DNA from: Papiliotrema nemorosa | Lineage: Eukaryota; Basidiomycota; Tremellomycetes; Tremellales; Rhynchogastremaceae | Assembly (NCBI GenBank): GCA_032158125.1 | Contig: JASKOT010000004.1 | Location: 859,396 to 923,395, forward strand | DNA length: 64,000 nt | Direction of reading: 5' to 3' | Shown: piece after piece, positions 9,962-21,939 of the stretch | How positions within the stretch are numbered: position 1 is the first letter of the stretch | How the letters are laid out: the number at the start of each line of letters is the position of its first letter | Notes under the pieces: model-generated | Told to the model about the DNA's origin: nothing | What the model saw: the letters and a program-made list of their open reading frames with translations, nothing else | The model's database searches: none | Translations under genes and position numbers: made by a program

Positions 9962-12900
9962 TCACCAATCGTGTATGCGATCAAAGACCACTGTCAGATA
10001 ACTCGTATCATTCAACAACGCCTCAAACTGCTTGATTGCATCTTCCTCGCTCAAATCTAGCATGAACTTCTCCTGCACCTGGATCATCAGCATCGAGTTG
10101 GAGATTCATGACAGGAAGCTGACCTTCCATACAGCCTTGTCGGGCTCGAGTTGGATATCTTGTATCCCGGCATCTACCATCAAAGCCACCAGGTTCAGTA
10201 TCAAATTGGCATTCTTTCTGAGACCGATGAATGCCGTGTATGAGAGCGATTGAAATCGAGCGTAGTGAGGTGAATTTGTACCACCCATAGCGTCCACCAT
10301 CTCCTTGCACACTTTGACAGGAGGGGGATAAGGTTTAGGATCGCGACCTAGAATGTAGCCGAAATCCACTAAAAGATTAGCCTTTGCAGCCTCGGAAGGG
10401 CCACCCCAACCTACCATGGAAAAAGTGTCCATCTGGTGCAAGCATCAGATTGTCCAAATGCCGATCACCGACGCCAAGGACGTATGTCAGAACCGAATAC
10501 CCAGCTACCATCAGTGTTGTGGCCTGCAATGTGCGTAATCGATTACGCACCACAGCTTCGGACAAAAGTATCCATGACTCCTGCCTCGATACCGAACGAC
10601 CCCAGCGCTCCATCGTCCGCATGATTTTGTCTCAAGTAGTTCTGCAAACTGCCAAATTCCGCCATGATTCCTGCCAAACTCTTACTGGGGACAAATTGGA
10701 GCATACCCTCGATTGTCGATGTGGCTAGTACGCTATATGGACTGAGCCGCAGGTCGAGGTTTTCCTTCCGTAGTAATCGATCCATGAGCGTAAATAGCTG
10801 GATGACAAGCTGATCTTGCCGTAAATCGTCCCCGTTCTTGAATATGATGGGATAATCCGGGCTTATGATCGCGACTCCGTCTTGACCATCAGCGGTATCG
10901 TCCTCCGATGGCCGAGACTCCATTTCGGTCGTTTCAAACCAAAGTAGTAGAGGCATCAAATTCGATTTGAAAACCGATGATTTCTCTGGGACGAGAGACG
11001 TGATTGAAATCTTGGCATTGATGGGTAGCGGTAGAGGGGCGGGGAGCGGGTTCAAGCCATGCTTGGGATCCGCGATGTAATGTTGAAATTTCTCAATCTT
11101 CTTCTTGCGAGGGTCCTTTGATGCACGGATCTCCTTGGCTCGGGCAGAAAGCTTCTCGACGAGCTCTCCCTGTCGCCGCAGAATCTCTCGCTGAGCTGTA
11201 CCTTCCGGAGTCTGACGTCAGCAAGAAGAGCTGCTCTGATACTCACTTCTGCCAGTTTTGACATGTAGCGGAAGGCTACTTTGGCATACATCTTCCCGAC
11301 TGCCCCGCGATTATCGCACTCAATCATAAGGTACCAGTGGAAAGCGGTACCCAAAGCTGTGTCTGCCACGCTCCGATCGATCAAAAATTGCGACAAACCA
11401 CTGTCGTTCTCCATCTGCGTGACAGGCTCTCGCTTTCGATGGGATCCTCGGCCTGCGCGGACTTCTCCCGATGTCAGGGAGACGTACTCGAATTTGAGCG
11501 CTTGTACAAGTTGCAATAGGTACAGTAGCAATTCCTAGTCTTAGCACTGAAATCGCACCAAATATACCTCGTTATCTGCCCTTTCTAACCTTCGCACAGC
11601 GAATGCTCGGACACCTCGATTAGTAAAACCGGGTCCAAGCAGCTCTAGGGCATCATCAACTCCGACCTCTTGACCCCAAAGGGGCAACAGCTTCTCGACT
11701 GCCTGCTTGGCTTCCACCGGATCTGACCATGTGACACATTTGAGGAATTTAGTCAATGATCTTGGTGACCGTGCCAAGGAAAATCGGAACTTCCACAAAA
11801 GGTCTTTGTCGACCGGTGAGAGTGACGCTGTAGGAGGCAAGCGGAAGATTTCCTAGACATGTCAGTCAAGGCCAGCCATAGCTGGGACGTGCTTACATTG
11901 AGCCGATCTCGATCCGCCGGCCCTGGCTTCAGGTCTTTGCCTTGATCACCCAGTCGCTGACTTCGTAGCAATTTTCGATGCTTGATTTCCACCGGATTCT
12001 CGCGCCACGCATCCGGGTCGTAGGTCCGCCATAGATGCGGATCGGTAGAAAGCAAATCTGGGGGTAGTGCTGACAGATTTTGCTGAGCTTGAGACGGTGG
12101 TGAAAGGACGGGCTGAGGTGGGATCACGACTGGACTCTCCTAATTGGTCAATCACGGCCTTGTAGAATGAGGGAATAGAACTTGCCTGTTCAGAGAATAT
12201 GATTGGAAAGTCAAACTTCGGTAGATCCACATATAAGTACAGCATGTCTGACTTGCTAGCTTCTGCCTGCCGAATCAGCAAAGCAGAGAGAAGACCAGAA
12301 AACTCACAGCATGGACTTTTTCTATCTGCCTAAAAGCCATTCTGTCGAGCCAATCCACCTTGGTGATATCGCCTCGCTCGTACTCTTTGACCAGCTGCGC
12401 ATCAGCTGCAAGCATCTACCGAACAACCCCACATACCGCTTCCAGCCTGCCCATCTCGTCGCCCTTCATATCGGGTATCTCGCAAGGCGTCGTGCTGTCG
12501 GGCCTCGGATCGGCCTCTAGGTCTCGGTGAACATACAATCTCTGCTGGCCCCTCTTGAGTGTTCTTGAGATCAGTTAACAACGAAGTTGGGATACGCAGA
12601 CCTGCCTTTTGTTGTTGAACAGCGGCATGGTTGTTGCACCTATAGGGACCGCCTTGCCTGGACCCTTAATGTCCCATATCGTGAAAGCGATTTGCGACGT
12701 CAGGAGCAGGGAGGGATATGTGATGGGCAGGACGATCGCTTGATTCCACCTGTTTTTAGCGTCAACCCCTTTCCATCACTGTGCAACAACGAACGTGTAA
12801 GACCTCGAAAAGTCTTTCCAGGCTGTTCGGAACGGCAATGTGGTCGCTTTACCATCTGCCCATAGTTGGCAGCTGATGTACAGATCTGAGAGGCCACTAA

Positions 12901-13143
12901 TCTTAGTTGACATTCACCCGCTGACTCACTCGCTCTGCGCGCCTAGATGCTTCAAAGAGGTGTCCCTTAGGATTTCAGTGAAAGAGTGCTTCGGTATCTC
13001 CCCCTCCAGTGAAGTGCTACTCAATTAGCCGAGACCATTGCACAAGTCGTTGAAACGCACATTCTGAGCGTGACATGTGCTTTGAGATCGCACAACCTGG
13101 CGAAGGAGTAATCCTTATCCTTGGCCTGAGCGTCTACCGCCAT
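9962..13143 (-). CDS. VPS34: Class III phosphatidylinositol 3-kinase Vps34
   Basis: Makes phosphatidylinositol 3-phosphate for autophagy and endosomal sorting, in complexes with Vps15 and Vps30. The N-terminus ([20 protein letters not shown]) and C2-like region lie in exons down to about 12100, the PIK accessory domain in the middle ([29 protein letters not shown]), and the kinase domain at the end: [12 protein letters not shown] (nucleotide-binding lysine region), [10 protein letters not shown] (catalytic loop), [13 protein letters not shown] (DFG and activation loop) and the terminal helix ending [10 protein letters not shown] then TGA at 9964-9962. Many short introns interrupt it; I resolved those near 10093-10137 and 10366-10423 and others only approximately. 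The gene is divergent from NOP14 with 226 bp between start codons and convergent with the Nrd1-like gene. Confidence 0.93.
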
Positions 13144-13369
13144 CTTCTAGATACACTTATGTGCGGGACTTTGTTCTCTTGGCTATATTCTCATGTTTGC
13201 TTCGTCTTCCTTGCAAGAGTATAGGTGAAGGCAGCGATGAGGGCAACATCAATGCCAGGTGACGTGACGGTGATCTCCGCTCCCCGCACCTGTTTCCGTC
13301 GGGACTTGTAAAAAGTTGACAAGACTTGAACCGCAAATCTACCTGTGTCTGCTTCTTACGCACAGCATC

Positions 13370-16300
13370 ATGGCAGGATCGCAGCTGACCCAGCTCAAGA
13401 CGGCCCTCACGTCGGCGGGTCTGAACAGGAAGACCGCGTCCAAGAAGGACAAAAAGGCGTGGAAAAAGGGCGGAGCGAGGGAGACGGATCGAAACAAGAC
13501 GTTGGCAAAATTCGAGGATATCAGGAAGAACTTGAACAAGTTTGATCAGAAGGAGACTAGGGTGAGTCTGCGATGGACAGCTACTGGACGCATCTCACGG
13601 TTTCAGGTCAAACATGACGTGGGTGGAAGGAATCTCAAAGGAGTTACGGGCCGACCCAGTGCCAGTAAACAGGCGGGTCTCGAGCAGGTGGGTCCGGAGT
13701 CTGCGACGGTCGAGCACATGGCTGACTTGGTAGCGAAGGAAAACATTGCTGCCAGAGCATCAGCTGCGTGGTCACACGGGGACATTTAGAGATCGACGAT
13801 TCGGTGAATCTGATCCTAACATGTCTCTCGAGGACAGAATGTTGGAACGTTACACTCGGGAACGTCAACGAGGTCAAGGCAGGAAAGGAATGTTCAACCT
13901 TGAGGATGAAGACGACCTGGGACTCGAAGGCTTTGATGATGGAAATGCTCTGGGTGCTCTCACGCACGGCGGAAGGAATGTCAGCGACCTGCCTGGAGAT
14001 GACTTCATGGCGCAAGGTCTCGGAGACGATGAAGAGGACGACGAGCTCGATGAAGATGAGAAAAGAGGACGGATCGACAGGCGTCAGGTTGACAGGGGTC
14101 ATTTCGGAGGTTTCGACGAGGAAGAACTGGTGAGCAAGAATTGAGAGGAATGCGAACACTGCTCATTCTCAGCCGGAAAAGAAGAAATCAAAAGCTGAAG
14201 TCATGTCTGAAATCATCGCCAAGAGCAAGGATTACAAGGTATGTCCTATGTCCACTGTTTGGCTGATGTTCGTAGCTCGAGAGACAGAAGCAGAAAGATA
14301 TGGACGATGACCTTCGAGAAGAGCTCGATGATGATCTTGATGGTCTGCGTGAGCTGTTGACAGCGGCGCCCATGGCAGATCGAGATGCCCTTCCTGGGCC
14401 ATCGCGAACCAAGAAGCCGGCGGACGCAGGTGACGACAAGGCATATGACCAGTTTGTGCGGACGCTGGCGTATGAAGCTCGTGCGAAGCCCAAGGACAGG
14501 ACGAAGACCGAGGACGAGTTGGCGGTCGAAGAGGCCGAAGAGCTGCAGAAGGCAGAGGCGAGACGGCTCAGGCGGATGAGAGGAGAAGACATTAGTGATG
14601 AGGAAGAAGAGGGAGGCGGAGGATATCGAAAGAGAAGAAAGCTGGAACGCCGGGGCGACGCGGATGATTTGGATGATGATTTCGAGGAGGACCTTCTAGG
14701 CCCTGGTATCACGAGAGAAGATCTGGAGAAAATGGGTCGCGCTCAAAATGGCGCAAGCCCTGATGGTAGCGGAGACGAAGAAGGTGGGAGCGATGTGAGC
14801 GGCTCGGACGATGAGGATGAGGGTGAGGATGAGGATGAGGATGAGGATGAGGATGAGGAGGACGGTGAGGAAGATGTCGAAGAGGATGACGAAGATGATG
14901 GAGAGGATGATGAGGATGAGATGTCTGCGATGGAAGATCTTGACGAGGCGCCTGAGCTCGTTCCAGTCGACTCGGACGACGACGAGCAGGTCGTGAAGCG
15001 GGCCAAGGGAAAGAAAGCCAAAACGACCAAGGAGGTTCCTTACACCTTCCCTTGTCCCGCCAACATTGAGGAGTTCGAGGACATCATGGAAGACCTTGAC
15101 GATTCGGCGCTTCCACTCGTAGTGCAGCGGATAAGAGCGATTCACCACCCAAGCCTTGCCCAGGGGAACAAGGAGAAGCTCCAGGTGAGTCGCGTGCGCA
15201 ACGCAACTCATGATTAGGAGTTCCTAGGCGTTCTCATCGACTATATCCTCATCCTCGCTTCACGACCTGTGCCTGCTTTCGACCTCATATCCTCGGTCAA
15301 TTCTCACGTGGTCGCATTGGTCAAGCTCAACCCTGTCACGGCGTCATCGCATTTCATCACCAAAATTACACTGATGCAGAGGAATCTCAGCAGGGGATTG
15401 GCAAGAGGCGCAAGTCGGCCCGAATCGAAGACTTTGCCCGGATGTGCTGAACTCGTACTGCTCCGACTCGTCGGCGTAATTTGGTCGACATCGGATTACT
15501 CAAATCCAGTCGTTGTGCCTGCCGTCCTGCTTATGGGCCAGTATTTGGCTCAAAGCAGGATCCGAAACGTCAATGATCTTGCATCTGGACTATTCCTTTG
15601 CTCAATGCTTTCCCAGGTGTGTATTTAGCAAGAAAACCGCTAATTGTAGTACGAGTCCCTCTCCAAAAGGCTGCTCCCCGAAGCGGTCAATTTTGTGGCG
15701 TCATCTCTGCTGGTGTTGCTACCGAGGCGGAAAGATGCGGCACATGTCGTCTACCCTGAAATTTCCGATGTCGACCTCAAATTGAGAAGTCCTGCCGCAC
15801 CGACAGAGCCAATTGATCTAGCTCGTGCTCTGAGTGGTGACGATTCTGATACCGTCAAGTCAGACTTGGTCACAGTCGCGCTTCGCCTTTCACAGACCTT
15901 TGCGACTATGTACGCCTCGAATGAAGCTTTCATCGAGATTATCAAGCCCGTTCTGCTCGTCATCGAGGGCAGCAGATTGCCTAAAGATACCAGCTTGAAG
16001 GTGAGCCGAAAATACAAGTTTCAGTGCTCACATCAGTTCGTTCACGCATCTGTGCAGGAAGCCCTGCGTCGCATGCTGGGATTCGCTCAGACATCAAGAA
16101 TGCCCTTGGCTATGCAAGCTCACAAACCGATCCCCATCCGATCGTATGCGCCCAAATTCGAGGACGACTTTGCTCCAGGCAAGCATTACGATCCCGATGC
16201 CGAACGAAATGCCTCGAACAAGCTCAAATCGCTGTACAAGAAGGAACGAAAGGGTGCTATCAGGGAGCTCAGGAAGGACAACAGGTTTTTGGCCGGCGAA

Positions 16301-16498
16301 AAGGCCAAGGAACAGGCCGAGAAGGACGCTGCGTATACCGCCAAGATGCGGCGGGTCGAGGGAGAGATTCATGTGGAGCGAGCAGAGGAGAAGGAAATGC
16401 AAAGGTGAGCATTCTTTTACGGTAATATTTCCAGTTCAGGAAAGCTAATTAGGTGCAGGGAGAAGGAGCGACAGAAGAGGCGCGGTGGCAGGGGCTAA
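13370..16498 (+). CDS. NOP14: Nucleolar SSU processome protein Nop14
   Basis: Needed for 18S rRNA maturation and 40S assembly with Noc4 and Emg1. Nine exons: 13370-13561, 13607-13687, 13734-14129, 14173-14238, 14276-15184, 15218-15616, 15650-16000, 16058-16404, 16459-16498 (926 residues). Hallmarks: the basic N-terminus MAGSQLTQLKTAL, the invariant FRDRRFGESDP and LEDRMLERYTRERQ, a long Asp/Glu tract, PYTFPCPANIEEFEDIMEDL, and the C-terminal PIRSYAPKFEDDF and YKKERKGAIRELRKDNRFLA, ending KRRGGRG. The intron at 15185-15217 is only 33 nt and a multiple of three, but it contains a TAG and is needed to reach EFLGVLIDY. Size and order match the family. Confidence 0.95.
14811..14920 (+). repeat. 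GAGGAT microsatellite inside NOP14
   Basis: Imperfect hexamer repeat GAGGAT/GATGAG coding for alternating Asp and Glu in the acidic tract of Nop14. Length differences here would stay in frame only in multiples of three. Confidence 0.7.
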
Positions 16499-16722
16499 TG
16501 GAAATTGTGGTTATGTCTCAATATACAGCACCATGGCTCACAACGTATCGCATACTTTGCCTAGCCAATTCGGAGGTGTGCGTGTGTCCGATTGATGGTG
16601 ACAATGATTTCCATTCAGGGGATTGTTATAGACTGGTCGATGAATCCAGCTGTCGCGTCCACTCGGGCCATGTGGCACACCTGTCACATACTCACTGCAT
16701 GCATATTTGTAACTCAACTCTA

Positions 16723-17226
16723 TTAGAGATCGTAAGCATAGCCTTCTTCCTGTAAATCCTCTGAACCGACTGCTGCCTGCTCAGACGTCATGTCTTCGGC
16801 AGAAGAGGAAGGCTTCTTGCGCCGCAGAAGACTTTGATCATGGACCACCGACGTCCCGGACCAGGGTTTCAATTCTGCGATAAATTCGCTGCCATCCGCA
16901 GAAACGATGGTTCCCGTGAATGTCACGAGTAACTCGTTGTTGTTTTGACCTTGACATGTCGAGACACCTGAAATCCATGGCCTTCCCTGCGTCGTGTCCA
17001 CTCCATCTGTCATCAGAGCGGCGATACGGTGACTCTGTTTTCGAAGAGAGTCCGTAAATTGCTTCAAAAGGGAGGTATCGACATCATAAATGGAGTTGGC
17101 CCGAGTTTTTTGTAGCCAGGGTTCGATGGCGTTTATCGCCCTTTCTATCAATACTGTGTATCCTGCTAAAGCAAGCTCCCTCTCCCGTGTACTGACTGAT
17201 TCCCGTCGTGACATGTCAGCAGTCAA
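16723..17226 (-). CDS. Family P protein, short form (167 aa)
   Basis: Intronless minus-strand frame, function unknown. Residues about 22-115 match the family P C-module: a first helix (YTVLIERAINAIEPWL), a second helix (LLKQFTDSLRKQSHRIAALM), then PWISGVST, NNNELLVTFTGTI and a variable tail with a basic patch (LLRRKKPSSS) and an acidic end. The N-module of the long forms is missing. It is the first of three short members in the same orientation (next 18045-18329 and 19828-20178). The first ATG is at 17226; MSRRES four codons later is an alternative. A TATAA element lies 92 bp upstream. No secretion or membrane signal. Confidence 0.6.
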   Translation of the reverse strand: MTADMSRRESVSTRERELALAGYTVLIERAINAIEPWLQKTRANSIYDVDTSLLKQFTDSLRKQSHRIAALMTDGVDTTQGRPWISGVSTCQGQNNNELLVTFTGTIVSADGSEFIAELKPWSGTSVVHDQSLLRRKKPSSSAEDMTSEQAAVGSEDLQEEGYAYDL

Positions 17227-18044
17227 GCAGCTGTCCAGCGCGGAACAAGGGGGGAAAGATGGTCAAAGTGCAATCAGGAGGGCGAATGGCTGCACATGCA
17301 GTTCATTATGCAGTCCATTATATGACTGATATCTCGAACTTGCGCCTTCTTCTCGAGACGATAATTCCGCGACGAGATGAGAGAAATACACACAGTCGAC
17401 CGATTGAAACATTTCGATCTTTAGTGTGTCATGACAAGCATGAAGCTCAACATAGTACAGTACCTAAGCCTTCGAGGATGACATGTACAAAGGACGGAAG
17501 CACCCTGCCTGTGAGAGCTACCCATGTTACACAGAGGAAGTACCTGGGAAAGTTTGACATCTGAAAGGCTGCACCAGGCTCATGGGATTACTGTATTATC
17601 CTGATGGCAGAAGCGTGTTCACAGACGATGATTCTCGTCTCGTGGACGTGACGGCTGCGTGAGTATTGAACACAATCACAAAGGATATGCTTGAGGACCA
17701 GCTTCTGAGATGGCCTGCTATCACATCGTTCCCAGGAATTATCTGAGCCGAACAAAGCGGCGAGCGTCTCGTGCGAAAAGAGGTCTCCTGAAATATGTGA
17801 ATGTGAAAGTCAACGCGACACGCGCGGGAGTCCCAAAGATGTGAACAGCCATCATTTTTTCCATCAATATGCCGCGGAGCCTTGGCGAGTATCGTGCCGG
17901 AGGAAATACCACGAGGACCGTTTGCATGATATCTATTGAGCGCGCTGTTCGCGCCCACACGCCACACTCCCACGGAAAACGATGAATTCAGGGGAACTTA
18001 TTGCAGGTAGTATGCATCCTGCCCCCAGCTTGCCACTCGTGAAC
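17227..18044. other. Intergenic region between short family P members
   Basis: Contains the likely promoter of the 16723-17226 gene near 17318. Short open frames on both strands show no recognisable protein. Confidence 0.5.
17318..17322 (-). promoter_or_regulatory. TATA-like element
   Basis: Minus-strand context CATATAATGG, 92 bp upstream of the ATG at 17226. Confidence 0.35.
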
Positions 18045-18329
18045 TCAGGTAGGGTCTACCTCGTGAGTGGTGGTGACTTGACGATCCACCGCAGTCAACG
18101 TCGTAGTGACACTGGTCACGTCATTTTTCTCGGCAACTCCCATGAAGCGGACACTCAATGTGTTTCCGGACAAGGTGGATCTCAAGGATAAATTTGGGAT
18201 AGTAACCTGCAGCTCGATTCCCACAGTCATCTCGTCCACGATATCAGACGCGTCGTCGAGCAGTTTTTCCTCGAAGTCCCTCCAGGCCGAGGGATACTTG
18301 GCGTAGGACGTGGGATACTGCTGGTTCAT
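18045..18329 (-). CDS. Family P protein, minimal form (94 aa)
   Basis: A short intronless frame. AWRDFEEKLLDDASDIVDEM aligns with the second helix of the family P C-module, followed by IPNLSLRSTLSGNTLSVRFMG, which matches the beta hairpin of the 16723 (NNNELLVTFTG) and 19828 (GDNKLTVYFSG) genes. The first helix is absent, so this is a minimal or decayed copy. CTATATAG at 18498-18505 is a possible promoter about 170 bp upstream. A real product is uncertain because of the size. Confidence 0.45.
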   Translation of the reverse strand: MNQQYPTSYAKYPSAWRDFEEKLLDDASDIVDEMTVGIELQVTIPNLSLRSTLSGNTLSVRFMGVAEKNDVTSVTTTLTAVDRQVTTTHEVDPT

Positions 18330-19827
18330 TGCGAATCTTATGACGTCTCTGAGCTGACGCTAGTACATGGATTGGTAGTCTCTTTGCTGCTCATATCGGA
18401 AGGTGTCGTCGATGGTAGGCCGTGATTGTTCGTGACGAATCAGTTTGCAGGAGCGTATGGTGCAGTGGAGAGCAAAGCTTGGATTTTAGCGCTGTGCTAT
18501 ATAGGATGAAGGTGAACGATTTGCTCGAAACAAGACCTCAGAACCTTCTGTTCAATGTATCGTATGAAGCAGAAGAAAGGTATGACGATCATCTCGACCG
18601 ATCACAATTCGTCAAGCTGCTCGTCGCACAATCGTCAGGTCTCGCACCTCGCTCCACCCTCTGGTTGAGACTGCTTTGGTAATATTCCTCCATTCACATG
18701 CCTTGAACTGCACACATTATGACAGTAAAGCTCATCCACCAGGATTGATCTTCAGGATAGCCGTTTCACAGTATTGTGACCCCTATGTACAACGCCGCCA
18801 CTCAGAAGTCGCGTCTCACTCTTGCCATAGCAGTGTCCCGCTTGATAGTCGGAGCACATACCTCTTCAAAGTACTCGATGAAGCTAATGGTGAATGTGTG
18901 GTATCGGACGTGTGGGCCGTTCTCAACATCGGCCCCGTGGCGGCGGCTGTAACACCACTCATCATCTTGTATGTGATTCCTTCCACTCGATGTTACAAAT
19001 TTAAGATCCACGAGTCGATTATTTCTGCACCCTATCCCGATATTGTCAGATCGAGGTGAGATATCGAGATCGGAACAATCGCGATCGCCACCACGGAACT
19101 GTCGAGCTCAAGTTGGTCATCTTCCATTGGGCGCGTCACGGAAGAAGATCAAGAAAGGTACGGTAAGGTGGGCAGATCAACAATTCCAGCGCAAAGGCAA
19201 GTGCCTGAATCGGCGACAAGTGACGAAGAGACAGGCAGAAGGATGATGTTGATGGGAGAGTTTATATCGGGAGCATCCCGTCTCATCAATGCATGTCATC
19301 TGGGTTGTCACGACTGGTCGATTGCTGGAACAACTCGGGTCGTCGCATCAAAGGAGGCTCGATCTTGGGTGTTACACCGAGCGATATGACCTATTGCACT
19401 TGTCAGACAGAGGAATCGGTCATCAACATTTCCCACATGATCACCACTTATCCATATCTCACCCCTTGATCTTCGCTTATTCCCCGCCACATCTGCAGCG
19501 TTGACACCCCAAAGAGTGCCCACGGATCCCCTGATACAGTATGAAGTCAGTGGAGACGAGTCTTCTCAATTGTCAGACCTTTTTAAGGTCTCGCATGACC
19601 ATTGGATCGCATGAAGACAACTGCCCTCCTCGAACCATCTAGCTGCGATGAGACCGCCGGGCTTGTCGGCTTCTACTGAATGATTGCAGAAGAGGCACCT
19701 CGTACCCGTACAGACACTCCGCAGCACGCACATTCTACAGTAACTCCATACATGCCTATGATTACCGACGAACACTCTATCCTTAAATTTGACGACGTGA
19801 GCCACAACATCGCGGCTCGGACTGGCC
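18330..19827. other. Gene-poor stretch of about 1.5 kb
   Basis: Several open frames of 60-127 codons on both strands (for example 18676-19059) overlap one another and show no domain, no convincing family P match and no conserved exon structure. I see nothing supportable. Decayed family P sequence is possible given the flanking copies. Confidence 0.4.
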
Positions 19828-20178
19828 TCATGCTCTTGAACCATTCCACTGATTGTACTGCGAGGACACTTCATTAGAAGTCGCGCTCAGATCGGTACGC
19901 TTCTGGCCGATGCCAGCTGTCCCCGAAAAATAGACAGTCAACTTGTTGTCTCCCGCAGAAACATCAGTATTGACGTTGACCCACGACGGTACCTCATTAT
20001 CGAGATCTTCTTCGACGCCCTCCATTAGCTGTGTGGCAATAGACTGCGATTGAGTGCTCAGGTTCGTCTTCCACTCCTCCCTCGCGTTTTTGGCGTAAAC
20101 GAGCAGCTTTGCATCGAGCGCGCCGAGCGCATTGTCGACTGATGTCTTGCAAATACTGATTGCGGCGGTTGAAGACAT
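19828..20178 (-). CDS. Family P protein, short form (116 aa)
   Basis: Intronless. Almost the whole protein is the C-module: helix ISICKTSVDNALGALDAKL, helix AREEWKTNLSTQSQSIATQL, then VPSWVNVNTDV and GDNKLTVYFSGTAG. Compare PWISGVST and NNELLVTFTGTI in the 16723 gene and PEFVDQLENSFDDF with TLDLTLSG in the 1598 gene. There is no N-module and no signal peptide. TATAAG on the minus strand 75 bp upstream of the ATG fits a core promoter. Function unknown. Confidence 0.55.
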   Translation of the reverse strand: MSSTAAISICKTSVDNALGALDAKLLVYAKNAREEWKTNLSTQSQSIATQLMEGVEEDLDNEVPSWVNVNTDVSAGDNKLTVYFSGTAGIGQKRTDLSATSNEVSSQYNQWNGSRA

Positions 20179-20753
20179 TGTATGTAGTGCGATTATTCAA
20201 TGGGTTCCCAAGCGTAGTGACTATGCGCAATTCTGGGTCGCAACCCTCTGCACTTATACGCGAGGAAAATGGGTGCAACAAGTTCGATCGAGCGCTGCTT
20301 AATGGAGAAACCCCGTGCTACACAGTGATTGCAGCGGAGAGCCATGTTCATAACACGACATGGCGTCGGCGGCGGGTGAGGGTAAAAAGGGAATGACCAG
20401 CACGAAACGACATTTGATCGTCCGAGGCGTAACATCTGCGCAAAATTGGTGCCCTCCTTTCGACGGTGGTATCATGTATAACTCGAGCCTCAACATGCCA
20501 TGCTTCTATCGTTTGTTGGTCGCTTCTTGTCGTACAAGCGATGCAAGTCGGAATGACCCGTGGCGCATTGTAGCGAGCGAGATTCGGGTTCGAAAGAGTA
20601 GCGGAGATTGGCAATCGAGACATACACTGTACGATCGACAAGTCAGACTCATGCTTTGGTCAAGTCAGATGAGACGCCCCGGGTTACGCTCGAGCTCTGT
20701 CATGTCCATTTTTGTATTTTCATCACCACAACTCGAAATGCTTTTACGCGACT
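20179..20753. other. Intergenic: family P promoter side and ATP7 3' end
   Basis: Holds the TATA-like element of the 19828-20178 gene at 20253-20258 and the 3' flank of ATP7. The open frame at 20360-20815 runs antisense into ATP7 and has no recognisable content. Confidence 0.45.
20253..20258 (-). promoter_or_regulatory. TATA-like element (TATAAG)
   Basis: Minus-strand CGTATAAGTG, 75 bp upstream of the start of the short family P gene at 20178. Confidence 0.4.
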
Positions 20754-21627
20754 CTACATCATTTGCAGGTCTCCGAATTTCTCCTACACCCATCAGCGCA
20801 CATCTCTCTTTTTAAAGCTTATGACTTACCCTGTAACCCGGGACCGACCATTTACCCTTCTTGAGCATGGTGTCGACGGTCTTTTGCACCTCTGGTCGAG
20901 CCTTGGCAACATCGTGGATCTGTCAAATCAGTGCGGCCTATTGGAATGACCGAGAGAACTCACGGTGAGGTCTTCGAATGGTCGAGCGTCCTTGATGTTG
21001 GACAAGGTGTCGTTCAAGCTGCTCTCCTCGGTAGCGATCTTGGTAACAGTCTCCTTGGCGGCCGAGACCTAGATAGTCAGCACACTGCGCATATGACCTC
21101 TTCATTCCATCCCTGCCAGTCCGCGCAATTCTCCTGTTCAAGGAAGACTCTCGACGCCCGCAGAGCCTGTCCCAGCGCATCACGCGTTGGATATCCCTTC
21201 ATATCTCCCAATGTATCCTCCCAAACTTTCCACGTTCCTAGATTGTCCAAATTGAACCCCACTCACAGCCTTGGACTCGAAGGTCGAAACCGCATCGTCC
21301 CACTTCTTAACATCGTAATCAACAGCCTTGAACTCCCTCAAGACCTTCTCGGCCTGCTCAACGGCGCTCTGATCCTTCAAAAGTCCCTTGTAGTACGACA
21401 AGTCGATGTTTGGGGTAGAAGCCTTCAAAGCGGCATTTCGGTTAACGGCCGAGGTGTGTCGAGCTCGGAAAGCTTGGAGGGAGGAGAGGGTCTCTTTACC
21501 CAGTCCGAGCTGGGTGTAGATTTTGGTCCAGTCCTGGAGAAGTCAGATTCATCATGCAAATGGAGTTGTAGAGGAATAGTTGCAGATGGAAACGTACGAC
21601 GGAAGCGGCAGCTTTTCGAGCGGACAT
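20754..21627 (-). CDS. ATP7: Mitochondrial ATP synthase subunit d
   Basis: Peripheral stalk subunit of F1Fo-ATP synthase on the matrix side of the inner membrane. Five exons on the minus strand: 21598-21627, 21267-21533, 20964-21068, 20830-20919 and 20754-20783, giving 173 residues, close to the yeast protein. Sequence runs MSARKAAASVDWTKIYTQLG, FRARHTSAVNRNAAL, PNIDLSYYKGLLKDQ, VDYDVKKWDDAV and WSVPGYREKFGDLQMM. The last nine residues come from a 30-nt exon; reading through its intron would give a divergent end (VSHKL), whereas splicing restores the conserved YxEKFGDL tail. It is divergent from the RRM gene at 21940 with about 310 bp between starts. Confidence 0.93.
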
Positions 21628-21939
21628 TGTGGAGGATTCTAGGCGGGTCAGCAAAGGCATCGACCTGGTTTACAAGGTAGGGTCGACACGTACAGAGGGG
21701 AGAGTGGTGGATAGGGGAGTTCGAGTAGCAAAAGGTATAGATGTATGGGAGCACTCGCGGCCGAGGGGAGAGAGGAGAGGAGGGTGAGGAAGGGGAGGTT
21801 TTCCGACTATTTCCGTCAATGTGGCACTCGATCACCCCTCTCGGTGCACTTCTTGAATTGTTTTGACAGTTGATCGTCTCCTTTGATATAGCATACCCGC
21901 CTTGCATAGAACTCCTTCGATCTCCAAAGGACAGACAGA

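Noticed and set aside
14188..15211. Long Ser-rich and Ile/Leu-rich minus-strand frames
   Set aside because: They are antisense to the Asp/Glu repeat region of NOP14; open only because of its codon repeats.
18676..19059. 127-codon plus-strand frame
   Set aside because: Overlapped by equally open frames on the other strand, no domain, no family P signature.
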